This document shows, piece after piece, positions 30,803 to 42,329 of a stretch of DNA of 64,000 bases. The stretch spans positions 1 to 64,000 of the forward strand of contig NW_019173937.1 of NCBI RefSeq assembly GCF_001642475.1, in the 5' to 3' direction. Source of the DNA: Fonsecaea monophora (lineage: Eukaryota > Ascomycota > Eurotiomycetes > Chaetothyriales > Herpotrichiellaceae). The notes under the pieces are model-generated. The model did not search any database. It was not told where the DNA came from and saw only the letters and a list, made by a program, of their open reading frames with translations. Position 1 is the stretch's first letter. Every line of letters begins with the position of its first letter. A program made the translations under genes and the position numbers.

Positions 30803-32159
30803 GGTGCTCAATGAAGAAAATAACCGAATGCGAGGAAATCTTGTACAAAGTCTTGAAAACAAAATTAGACCTAATGAAAGTCGTAAGGAAACTGGTAAGT
30901 CAAGTGAGTGGGTTGAGAGGCGGTTGATGGCATTGTCCAAGGGTTGCGAACAATTCAAAGACTTTATAGACACTGGTTTCTAGACTGGCAGCGCTGTCAG
31001 ATCTTTCTTTGGATATCGAGAGTACCGACACGGACCGTAGCTATGGGTGATGCTCCAGGTTCCAGGCCTTGCAGTCTGTCTCCAGAAAAGGATGGCTTTT
31101 CCTCATTGGCTTTGACGCGGCTCTGGGCATGCATGGGCGCAGAGGAGTCTGGGCCAGACTGACCCCTCTCCTCTATGTTGGGAACCGGATATAGTTCGAG
31201 CACCACCTCCTGCGGGTGTCCACTGTTCATTCCCTTTTTTGGTAGTGGTCCCTCCCAGGAAGGGCGCCTGATGTCGGGATAAACAACAACGACATGTCCG
31301 ACATGCGTTGAGTAGCCCCAAAGATCTTGGCTGGCTCCTCCGACCAAACCGTTGTTGTCTTTTGTACGCGCCATCAAAGATAGCAACGTCTTGGGAAGTA
31401 TCGACGACAAGCTCTAGCACTGTGATGCTCGCCTCTCGAGGCTAGTCAAGCGACTCCAGGAATTGAAGGATCGCATCCAACAGAGGCGAGAGGATCTCCA
31501 GCACACCACCGTGTATATTTGATCCCTCACTAGCCAAAGTCGGATCTGATGTAAGGAGGATCCCGGATTAGGCGAAGAAATACGGGGAAGGGAAGCGGAG
31601 GTGGCACATTGGTGGATATTAATACCAGCAAATTCCAGGCTGGTGTGTGTTAGATCGGATTAGGGAAACACAACGTGCAGCATTAAGGGAACGAAGGGAA
31701 GGACATGATGAGAAGGATGAAAAGGAGCTGCTTATTGACTCAAGGCCTGACGAGCAGCAGAACGCAGTCATCTCACAAATTCTCATCTCTCGCCGCTTTA
31801 GCAGCCTTGCCTCCCTCCCTTTCTGACGCAGCCTCGTCCACGTCCTTCGCGGCCGCATCTGACATCGACTCCCCTTGGATCTAAAACACAACTGCAGGTA
31901 AGCTCTGTCAGCTTCCACGCTTTTTGATTTCTTCTTGGCTCTCTGTTCTCAACTTGGGGGGGACACCACCACCCTCCTCGTTTGACAGGGTATGACCTTG
32001 CCGGAGAGAAGGGCATTGTCGGGAAACAAGAAGGCAGAAATGCTCTCTCCATTGACCCTCGGTGCATAGTGAGTGGTAATTACCGGCCTGCTAAATCAAG
32101 TCCATTTTTCGTCCCCTACTCCATGTCCCTCTGACAAATGTCTGGACTCAAGACACATT
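30803..32159. other. Intergenic, no gene seen
   Basis: 1.36 kb upstream of the secreted-protein gene and downstream of the NTF2-like gene. Short overlapping frames only, with no coherent protein. Confidence 0.45.
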
Positions 32160-32783
32160 TCACAGCTTCAAGACTCCCCTCGCCATAAGGATCTGCACCG
32201 CCGGCATCGAATCACTCATGATCTCTGTCCTTTTCAACACGATCCCGTCATGCGGCGCTCCCTGCTGCTTGGCATAGACGAAATGAAAGCCACCCGGAAT
32301 CTTGACATCCCATTCCCTTCCCTGCAGGTCCTTGACCTTTTTTTCCTGCGCCGTTGGTGACCCTTGACAGTTGGCGAACAAGTATGCTTGGCCTATCATC
32401 TCCCAACCCTCGTCCGTGTCGAAGCAGACCAGGAAATAGGGCTCATGGAATTCCTGGGAGAACGGTGCGTACATGCCCTTGGCTTCGCTAAAAGCCTGTG
32501 CGTTACCGGTGTGTACTGAGCCGTCGGGTTTGACGAGAGTGGCATCTGCAGAAGTCTGTGGATCTTCAGGTCAGCGACTGAGAAGCGAAAGAGCCGCACC
32601 AAGATTGTACGAGACAATCATAAAGCATGAGAACCTCACCCAATCGCATTCCTCCTGGCTCCAATTGCCGCGCTTGTTGAAGTTGATAGTGTAGTCCTCC
32701 ATCCACTTCATTGCAGGATGCTTGCGAGTTTCATCGTCCCAGGTTCCAACATGGACAAAAGCATCTCTGGTTGGGTAAGACAT
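32160..32783 (-). CDS. NTF2-like (SnoaL-type fold) protein
   Basis: Two exons: 32783-32640 and 32555-32160, with an 84-nt intron (GTGAGG...CACAG). The product is 179 aa. The start MSYPTRDAFVHV was chosen because the upstream extension is a hydrophobic stretch not expected in the fold. Pattern: 'WMEDYTINFNKRG' helix, 'DATLVKPDGSVHTGNAQAF' and 'FHEPYFLVCFDTDEGWEMIG', then a beta-rich end. This is the cone-shaped NTF2 fold common in small fungal proteins of unknown function. The intron junction (ECDW-TSADATL) fits the fold. No catalytic residues can be assigned. Confidence 0.7.
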
Positions 32784-34022
32784 GGTGATCGCAAAGGCGA
32801 TGAGAATCTTCTTTGGCAGCCAAATGGGTAAGGAAGAAAGTATGCTATGGGCTTTCAGTAGCTGGATTTTGCTACCCAGGAGGAGAGCATGAACGAGCAA
32901 CAAGAGTGACACGAGTCGGGCTTATGTAGTCGACACCATCCAACACGAGGTCAAATGCAAGTCTATTCAGCTCGACCGGTCTGTCAAGAGCTGGACTCAG
33001 CCGCTCCACCAACAGTCCGGGCATTTGGAGCATGTGAGCACCGGACAGGGCGTCGTTCGAAGCCCATTCGACTGCTGGATGACAGGAACGGGATTGGCAG
33101 ACATGTGGCCAGCAGAGCAGCAGACCACCCCGCGTTGCTGGAAGCTGCTGAAGGTCGAAGCGAAAGTGTTCGTAAGCGAGGCTCTCCAAGAGGACGACAG
33201 ACACCGCCACACCCCGCAATTGAGCGTCATACTAACCATCTTTCGCAGGTGTTCTGAGAGTCTAAGATCCGGAATATGCGGAGACGTTGGAATTTTCTTC
33301 AGCTCGCGGAACCGTTGATGCCACATGCTGTTTCTCTGTTGTGCGGCTGGGGGCGGAGGAGAGTGACAAACATAGGTCCGGAAGAGCTCGTATCCGGGTG
33401 AGGATGGAGAGTAGAAATACAGAAGAGTAGAAATACAGAGGAGTAGAAATACAGATCAAGCCTCAATCAATCATTCCACATGAATGGACTGGTGTAGGAT
33501 CAAGACTCACAAGAAAGAGTGCAAGTGTATATACTTTCCATCCAGGAGATACGTACCTATACAATTCGGTTCATTTTCCGCTCATCCTACGCTACGACAC
33601 TGTGGTTCGCAGGGAGTTTCTAGTTCATGTCAGTGCCTTGATCAATCCACGATCGATAGAAGGTTCCTGATCTTGCCTGCCATCCATCATGCTCCAGTTT
33701 TGGGCACTACCAACTTGTCGCTTGGGTCCTATACCAGGCGATAGCAATACCAACTGAGAGCAGCAACCACAAAAAAAGGATAGAAAAATGGCCGATCAAT
33801 CGTCATTATTAGTTGGATGCTCTGTATGTGAATCTCTCATGCTCTGGCCCAGATAAAGGCGGCTGCTCGAAGGAAAAACCCGCCCTAGGCCGCTCATTAT
33901 TCTTCTGCTATTACAAAAATCTAAATGCTGTTCCGCTGTAGCCCGGACAAAGCAGAACTAAAACTTGTATTGTACAAATGTCGAGAACCGGAGACTTGCG
34001 GTTGACAAGAAGCAAGACCGTT
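32784..34022. other. Intergenic with a 16-bp tandem repeat
   Basis: No gene recognised. gagtagaaatacag(a/g)(a/g) is repeated three times in tandem at 33409-33456. Confidence 0.5.
33409..33456. repeat. Three tandem 16-bp units
   Basis: Units at 33409-33424, 33425-33440 and 33441-33456 differ only in the last two bases. This is a short minisatellite. Confidence 0.85.
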
Positions 34023-35794
34023 TCACCGTTTCCGTGTAAGGATTTTCGTAATTGCGTGCCGAATCGTGATGCCTGCCTTCTCGATCTCTTTCTTGGTTAA
34101 GCCGATGGTTATGCAAACCCTGAGAGCAGGTGACGGCGTAAAAATATCGGTCTTGGTGCCTGAGGGTCCGGCGGGGAGTGACTTGGCACGGGTGATGAGA
34201 ACGTTCTGCGCGAGGCACTATGTCGAATAAGTTAGTTGTGAGACCAGGATCGACAGGAGAGAGAAAGGACTTCTGTCTGGCTCACCTCGTCCACAATGTC
34301 CTGCAGCAATTGTTGTTGGTCCTCGAACGTCAACCTCCGTGATGAAACCACCTCAGGCTTCAGCACCAGCAACATGATTGGATTCTCTGGGGCACTTGTA
34401 CAGTACATCCAATCACTTCGCGGGTCAAGCTGCTGCCACATGGCCTTGATATTCTCTTTCAATTGGGAAAACAAGTCCGGCTGGGTCTGCAACATCATCA
34501 AGGTCTCGCTTGCCGTGACAGCGGACATGGCTGGCAGCGCTGCAGAGAAGGTATACGAGGCCGCAGATAATCGCTGGTGCTCGACAACTTCATCCGATCC
34601 AGCGCAGAAACCTCCTGCGGCTGACAAAGGACCTGCCATTGAGCCGATAATCATGTCCACCTCTGCTGCGTCAACGTGCTGGTGTTCTGTCACGCCTCGA
34701 CCGGTTCGACCCAAGACGCCAAACGACCATGTCTCGTCAAGGATCAGTCGGAACTTGTACTTGAGCTTCAACTCAATCTGCACAACCTCAGTCAGGACGC
34801 TCAATCTCCCTGCGATCGATCAGGGGGAAACTCACAATTTTGGGTAAATCAACCATATCACCAACATTCTCGAACAGTCCCTCAGTAATGATAAACCGTC
34901 TTGTCAGCGGCTTTTTGGCTTGTTCCTTCGTAACCTTGGCCAGCACCCTCTGTAGATCCTCCATATCGTTGTGTTCATACCATCTGACTGCACTTCTGGA
35001 AATCTGTATACCCTTTCGAATGGCATAATTCACGGCTTTGTCGGCAACAATTATGTCCCCTCTCTTGGAAAAGGCCGGAATGACACTGGAAATTGTGGAA
35101 AACGCTTGAGCATAGATGATGCATGCCGTAGTACCGAGGAAGGCCGCAATGTCCGCCTCGATCTTCATGTGGACGTCCTGGGTACCGTAGAAACCGGGCG
35201 GGCCGCAGGGCCCGACTCCATAAGTACGCAGTGTCTGAATAGCCCGCTCTTTGAGGTTTTCGTTCGAGATAAAATTGTAGAAGTTGTAAGAGGCTAGGTT
35301 GATCACTGTTCGGCCGTTGTTCAGTTTGGTTCGGGGGCCACTGGGTCTGTCGCGTCATATTCAGTACATTTTGTATGTAGCAGTAATCTTCAAAGCTGGA
35401 CTTACCCGACGATGACAGGGTGCCTTTCCAATTCTGCATCCTCGAAGGGTGTGGTCTTCCCGACCAGAGGCTCTGGCGTCCACTCATCAACCAAATCGTC
35501 GATTTCCTGGTTTCGCAGTCAGCCCTTCAACGCTCGCTGTCCCCATTGCCCAAACAATGTGCCCACCTCATCAGACAACTTCACATAATTCTGCTTGGTC
35601 GAATACTTTGGAGCTAGCAAATATCGAATTGCGAACAGCACCAGGAAGAGCTCGACGGCAGATCGGATTGGGTCGTTCTGGTAACTGGACTTCACGTAGC
35701 GAAGGAAGATGGCGGACCCAGGAATTTTCTGGAATTGTTCGGCGGCATTGTTGGCCAGGTTGGTGACATATTCTTGAGCGTCATGAGAGTCCAT
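34023..35794 (-). CDS. LCB1: Serine palmitoyltransferase subunit 1
   Basis: Five exons: 35794-35567, 35506-35406, 35340-34836, 34777-34286 and 34217-34023, with introns of 60, 65, 58 and 68 nt. The product is 506 aa. It condenses serine with palmitoyl-CoA as a heterodimer with LCB2 in the ER, the first step of sphingolipid synthesis. Visible: an N-terminal membrane segment ('AVELFLVLFAIRYLLAP'), and the alpha-oxoamine-synthase fold with 'NLASYNFYNF', 'TYGVGPCGPPGFYGTQDVHM', 'LILDETWSFGVLGRTGRGV' and 'IIGSMAGPLSAAGGFCAG'. As in all LCB1 subunits, the PLP-binding Lys is absent from the last motif; LCB2 supplies it. The start at 35794 is chosen over 35866 because of the family's length. Confidence 0.95.
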
Positions 35795-36437
35795 CTTGTG
35801 AGGCCAGAAAGGAGGTGTCAACAACCTCCCCAAAAACGGGGTTAGAAACAGGAATGAGGCGATCACGGCGGGTTCTCGAGTCGGGAGCCTGGGAGGATTT
35901 AACTATGCCACGGTCACTCGGGATCCTGCGAAAGCGAAAAGGGCTCAATGCGGCAAGTCACGTGGCAGAGCCAGGAACCTGCTCGCCTGGATTCAGGGGC
36001 AGATCAAATTTCCGGTCCTCGCTGCTGACCAACAAATCTACAACTACAAGAAATCAAGTCCTCGTGCCTCGTACCGCGAGTACCGGCTCGCCTGAAACCC
36101 AAAGAGTCTGTCCCAAGTCCATTTCAATTGTATGCAGTTCTCATTTGACTGTCATGTACAGTACAATATCTCTTAAGGAAATAAAAACTCAACCAGACGC
36201 CCCCCTTCACCACCAATATTTGCTAGGTTCGAAAGACCAGCTGAAGAAAGCTCCCCCCTTTGCAAAGGCTGCTTGTCTATGCCATTTCAATCATTAAGTG
36301 GTTCGGATCAATGGCCGACAAGAGAATCTCAAACTCATTAGAGGGCCGTGTTGTCTAATTTGTTCTCCTCCTTCCTCTCCGCACGCACCAATTTATACAC
36401 GCCAATCGTTTGCGCAAAACTTTGGCCATGACTGTTT
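35795..36437. other. LCB1 promoter / FKS1 3' flank, no gene
   Basis: 643 bp without a coherent reading frame. LCB1 and FKS1 are both on the minus strand, so this holds the LCB1 promoter and the FKS1 terminator. No specific site was recognised. Confidence 0.5.
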
Positions 36438-39400
36438 TTACCAGCGGATAAATCGTCCGCCACCGCCTCCGAAGCTGAAGGGGTCATTGGAGTTGGCCGA
36501 GGTGGTGGCAGCCGCTGTTGCAGCCGCAGTTCCAGCATCCTGACCAAAGTTGACGAGAGCCGAACCGGTAACGCCAGTCGTTGTGTCGTTGTTGTTCTGT
36601 CCGGTAGGTTGAACGAGGTCGAGAGGAATGGTCGGTAGTCCAGTGATGTATTTCCGGACAATGATAGGCCCAATGATGAGCACAAGGAAAATAATGAGCA
36701 TAATGAAATACAAAATGGCGTAGCGAATGACACGTCTCTTCCTGAGACGGGATTGTTTGATCGAGTAGATGGGGGGTCTGATCTGACGGCTGTAGAAAGG
36801 ATTAGTATTGCGTTGAGAAAAGGGGAAAGGAAGTGACATACCTGGGTCGAAGCCAGAAGAGCATGACCGAGTGGAATTTGTCGATGTAGGGAACACAGAG
36901 AGCCGGCAACATGATGAACATGATGATGTGCCCAAGGATAAAGTCTGCGGCGAAAAATCCAAGCTCGGTGATCTTGCAAAGGTATTCTCGTGCAGGCTGG
37001 GACATCGAGTGCCAACCCATCGAGTACCATTTACCAGTCCACCAGGCAATGTTGGAGGTGTCGTGCTTGAATTCTCTCGTCAAGCAGAGCGCGATGATCA
37101 ACTTGAAGACGAATCGTTGGAGAGCCACCACAGCGATCATGCCCAAGAGTGCCTTGGCGAAAACCCATCCCTCTAGGAAGAACATGACCTCCCAGAACGC
37201 AAAGAGCATAATGACGGCGACACCATGCGCGATGGCCGCAAGGACCGAACCAAATTTCTTGCAGCACATGCTCAAGACAGGACCCATGCAGCAAGCCATG
37301 CCAAAGAGACCAGCCAGCACACCGGCGTTGATGGCAATGGGAGCAAAGGCTACAATCGCTACTCTTACTAAAGAGTTTGTGGGTGGCTTGACATCAGTTG
37401 TTACGCCGGTCTGAGCGTTGATGAAGAGGTAAGGGATCAGCGTAAAGCAGACAAGCACCAGGGGACCGACAACCTCGCTGAAGAAGACACTGGTGAAGCT
37501 AGCCCGAGGGACGTCCCCAGAGAGCTTCTCGGACGGAACACCCAGAGCCTTGCGCTTGTAACCGGTGAGACGAGTACGCGACAGTCGACAGAAAGCGATC
37601 CAAGATGAGGCATGCGACCGCGAGTTGCCCCGAGACAGCCACCTCAGGTAGTCTCTGTAGTCGATGAAGAAGTCGTTCCAGGCGAACTGATGAGGGTTGA
37701 AGATGAAGGGGGAAATGCAAAGCCCCAGTAGCGAAACCCAGAACCACAAGAGCCAGGCACCCCAGACAGTGATTGTACCGAACAGCAACATCATCAATGA
37801 GCGAGCTCCCAGGTAGATGGACGGACCAGCGAAACGAGAGTAGAGAACTCCGAACGGGATGCGTGCTGTCGCAAAGCCACGGCCAGTACCAATGTATCGT
37901 GCACCTCCAAATGAGAGATCCTGTTGAATGGAGCTGGCATAGATCTGGCACACAAACACCTCGAAGATAGGCGAGGCAGATGCAAAGTGCTTAGCCAAAC
38001 GAGTAGCAGCGCGCCAAAATCCACGCTCTGTCAACTCCTGAACAACCAGGGGTACGAAGGAGATGAAGAAGACAATGAAGATGGAGACAACGCAACGCTC
38101 GACCCATTCCATAATAGGCGTCAGGTTTGTGCATCCGGTAGGCTTGAGAGGATCTGTCGGCGGAACATTTCGGTTGTAGAAACAGACGATAGTCTCGTGT
38201 CTCAAGGCGCCAAGGTTGATGAGCACAATCATGAAGAGCTGCACAGACAACATGATGAACATGTTGTTGATGTGGAAACCAGGGTGCGCATAGTAGAAAG
38301 ACAGGAAGCGATCCAGCGGCAGCTGAGTACCCAGATAATAGTACTCTCGAGACAACATCTGTTCACCCATACCAGTCCCGATCTTGGTCGTGAAGTTGAG
38401 AATGGAACCAAAACCAAGATCACGACCCTTGCCACACTGGTAGTATTCACAATGCTTGATGCGTCCACCACGGATGAGAGCATTCATTCCAGCATAGATA
38501 TCTTCGTTCAGGTGCAGACCCTTTTGAGCCTTCGAGACACCACCTCGAGTTGTCATGAAGATACCGTTGAGGAAATCAGGATGACCATAATGAAGCTTGC
38601 CGCCGATTTGAGCCAAAGTACGAGCGAAGAGAGTACCGAAGGTTTGTTCTTTGCCGGCAGCCACATCACCAAGCACACCAATATTCTCAGAGAAAATGTA
38701 TTCGCGAGCACCGAGAATAGCCACTGGGGTAGTCTTGGTTGGCGGCAAGCCAGGAGTGTATGGCGAGACATTATCAGTCGTCATCTCCTCGAACTCGGCC
38801 AAGACGCTTCGGATTTTCAAGCACTCTTCCAAGTAGTTGTCTTGGTTGGCGTCGATCAGCTGAATGTATTCGCCACGGTAGAAGATAATTGCATGATTCT
38901 GGTTGTCGGATTTGCCGTCTCCGAGAATGGGGTTGCCAGAGAGCTGGATTCTGAACTTGGGTCGACGCATACCGTTCTCAAGAAGTTCTGAATGGCCATC
39001 AATCAGGGCCGAGTACAAGCGAGGTTCTTCTCCTTCATTCTGCGGCGGTTCTTCGTCCAGGTATGCGATCTGAAGGTCTGGATAAGCTCGGAGCAAGAAT
39101 TCGGTGTTTTCACGCTCTTCCTTCTTGAACTTGGCGTAGCGCTGCATGGAAACCACAATCTTGAATTTTCGTCTGGCCATGCGTTCAAGTTCACGCTCAA
39201 GTTTGTCAGAGTTGCCACCGAACATCTGTACCACTTCTGGATTCTCCACGCGATACAAGAGTTTGATGGCTCGGCTGTAGTTCATGAAACCCGAAATTGT
39301 ACGGTACAAGGTTTGAGAACGAAGGGATGCCCAGATTCGAGTCCGCAAAGTATATTCTGGCGCAGCGGACTTGAAACCAATGCAGTAGAACGGAAGATCA

Positions 39401-42329
39401 TCGATCTTGCTCTTTGCTGTATCTTTCTCGGATTTTTCATAGTCGCCGTTGAACTGAGATGTCTCGTCCGCAAGAATCTTAGTGTCTTTGACAAAGCAAT
39501 CCCACTCATGAGGATGGAGCTGTTTCAGGTATTCAAGAAGCGTAACCCGAGAATAAGGCTCATCTTCACGGATAATCTCTCGCAGCGACAAAAGAATCTT
39601 TTCACCATAGTGAGGGATAAGGACAGTGAAAGTCGGCATATTGTCTACTGGAAGAGGTTCGGGAATAGGTGTCGACAGTGACTGAGCGAAGAATGAGATA
39701 CGACGCTCCGCTTCACTCTGTGATGGGAAAAATTCTGTCTTGAACGAGTGATCTTCCTGAGAGACAAAGAACGTTGGAGCCCGAAGTGTGCGCTTGCCTT
39801 CCTGCTCCGAAGGTACTTGGTGGTAGAGCAGTTTCTGAACGTGGTCGATAGCCAAGAGATGTTCTCTGTACATGGAGATAACGATGGCATTCCACACTTG
39901 CGAGATGAGAACCTTCGGCTTGTATTTGATTTCCATGTCTGTCGTAGCCAGGACCTTGGAGTAAATTCGCTTCGGCAAGCGAGAGAAAATGTTTCTCCAT
40001 GGTGTCCAAATAGATACACCCAAGTAGAACGACCGAGCGACCGAGAAGACGCAGTTCCAGATGATATACCACAGATAGGTATCTAAGAAGAACAGAATCA
40101 AATCAGTGAAGAACATGATTCCGAGCAAGATCTTCGGTTGATACTTGCAGAGGTAGTCTTTCAGAATCTTGTCTCCTTGGCAATGCTGGATTTTGGTGTA
40201 GGATAGAATCTTGATCGGGTCTCGGAATGACAGCGTGAGGAAGAAATAAGACTCGGCCAATTTGGCAGCGAAAACCATGATCCACAGGCCGAAAGACATC
40301 CACATGTCGTTACCCTTAAGACGAGGGTACGAGGCAGTGAAAGTTTGGCTGGCGACATAGCGACGACTGTTCCCGGTCAGGTAGCTCCCAAACAACCCGC
40401 CCAGAGGCATGATTGAGAAGAAGAAGAATGTGGCCAGAGCGACAAGGAACTGCACCACGCCCAAAATCAGAGACACCTTTGACGTTTGCGAGAAGCCAAA
40501 GATGTAGACACTGGGCGCAATGTTCAAGATGAAGACACCGATCAAGAACAGGAGTCGCTTGGTCAAATGCTGAGCACCTGCCCATTTCCGAGGGACGTAC
40601 GACCATTCGATCAAAGTAGCCAAGATGTTGATCAAAGTCGCGATCGTCCCACCTAGAGCGACGGCAGACCACTGAGCAGCAGCGTGTGGCTTGTTATTCA
40701 GTTGTTGCTGATAATTCTTAGTGTACAGCGTCGGAGAGTTGAAAGCCGTGTAGAACCAGAAGGTCGTGAGATGGATCACCCAGATGCGGTTGAAGTTGAC
40801 AATCAAGTGGAACCAGGATCGAGTCTCCTTGTATGTCTTGAAGAAAACCTTCTTCCAGTTTACCTCGCCCAATTTCAGATATCTCTCCGCAGGCGGAAGA
40901 TCAACAATGCGCGATTTATCGTTCATTACGATCCTCTCAATACCTTCAGGATACCAGAAGAGCTGGTTGATATCATCGTATCCAATAACCTTGTTGTGGT
41001 CCTTTTCCCGACGAACATACTTGCCGTCGATAATTTCGTAGGCCTGGTCGCGGATATAGCTGTAGAGAGGAGTGATAACATTGTTCAGGTAAGTGAACTC
41101 CTCAACTGCTTCGACACGAGCCTGACATGCGGGAGAGTGCAGGTAGTCGTCTGCACACTTGAATATGAAGCAGAGTGCCTCAGGCATGAAACGCACTTGG
41201 TTAGCTTCGCCCCAACAAAGCAGGTACAGGGCGATCTGGCGGGCACGGTCATGCTGCGACATCTTGTTCATGCGCGTCTTCCAGCGGTACTCGGCGGCCT
41301 CCAAGGAGTTGTCACCCTCGAGAGCTTCCAACGTAGCTTCTTCATTTTGTGGGTTCTCCTTTGCCTTTTTCGCGGCAGCCTTTCTTGCCTTTCTCGTTCG
41401 GCGGTTTGCCTTTCCGAGCTTCATGTTGGCGAAACCTACAGCATCATCAAGGTCCAGATGAGCAGCAAAATACCACCGGCGGTAATTTGCATTGTCACCT
41501 CCAATATAATCTGCATGGAGGGACAACAAGGCCTGGTTGGGTGTCATGCGCGAAGCTCGTGAATCCAACAAGGTCATCATGTGGTCGTACATGTTGCGCA
41601 TGCTGTCACGTTGGAAGCCGAACTTTGAAGTCAAATCCAAAAATATGTCTTCAACCTCCTCTTTCGAAAGGGGGATCTGGGCATCGGAGGTCCAGGCTGG
41701 ATAAGGCTCGCGAGAACGTTGGCCGGCAGGCAAAGCATTGTTGTAATCCATCCCATAGATTGGGGTCGAGGCACCGGATGACCTGTTACCACCATATGAA
41801 AGTTGAGAAGACGAAGGTCGGTATCCACGTCCACCCTGGCCATCATAGCCGCTGATGTAGCGCTCATCCCCACGACCATAGTAGTCCATTTCAGCTGCGC
41901 GGCCAACGTCTGATCGCATGGTAAAGTCACTAAACGTTTCCGAGTCTTCTTCAGACTCATGACCGCGGCGTCTTGGGCGTTGTCCTTGGTTGTAGTGCTG
42001 GCCAGCAGCCCCCTGATCATAGTATTGGCCGTCATAGTAGTCGTCCTGATAGCCTTGGTGACCTTCGTAGTAACCGCCGTCGTTGTGGTAAGGATTTGAT
42101 GCATCGGCATTATAGTAGCCCCTGCTGCGTGTCAGTCCACTGATGAATAAGTTCAAGACGCGTGTGTTCCTTACGATTCATCATAGTAGCCCTCGCCTCC
42201 ATGTTGCTGGTGGCCACCATAGTCATATTGATCATGGTAGCCATGTTGGTCCTCCTGGTAATAGGCGTCGTTGCCATGATGTTGGCCGTAGCCATCATCA
42301 TAGTCGCCCTGGTGAGGATGACCTGACAT
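36438..42329 (-). CDS. FKS1: 1,3-beta-glucan synthase catalytic subunit (GT48)
   Basis: Three exons: 42329-42175, 42121-36842 and 36789-36438, with 53- and 52-nt introns. The product is 1928 aa, typical of Fks1. It makes the main cell-wall beta-1,3-glucan from UDP-glucose at the plasma membrane and is activated by Rho1. The Gly/Tyr/His/Asp-rich N-terminus ([11 protein letters not shown]) is followed by the FKS1 domain 1, a first membrane block, the large cytosolic GT48 domain ('[19 protein letters not shown]', '[20 protein letters not shown]', '[20 protein letters not shown]', '[16 protein letters not shown]') and a second membrane block. The echinocandin hot-spot 1 segment reads FLTLSFRDP, with the Phe and Ser whose changes confer resistance retained. 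The region matching hot spot 2 is 'EWVERCVVS'. Long reading frames on the opposite strand are shadows. Confidence 0.97.

Noticed and set aside
32872..33219. 115-codon minus-strand frame upstream of the NTF2-like gene
   Set aside because: Overlaps other frames in the same interval, no signal or domain, and no splice sites linking it to the NTF2-like exon.
37924..38991. 355-codon plus-strand frame
   Set aside because: Lies wholly opposite the FKS1 coding sequence and has the Glu/Asp/Leu-biased composition of an antisense shadow.
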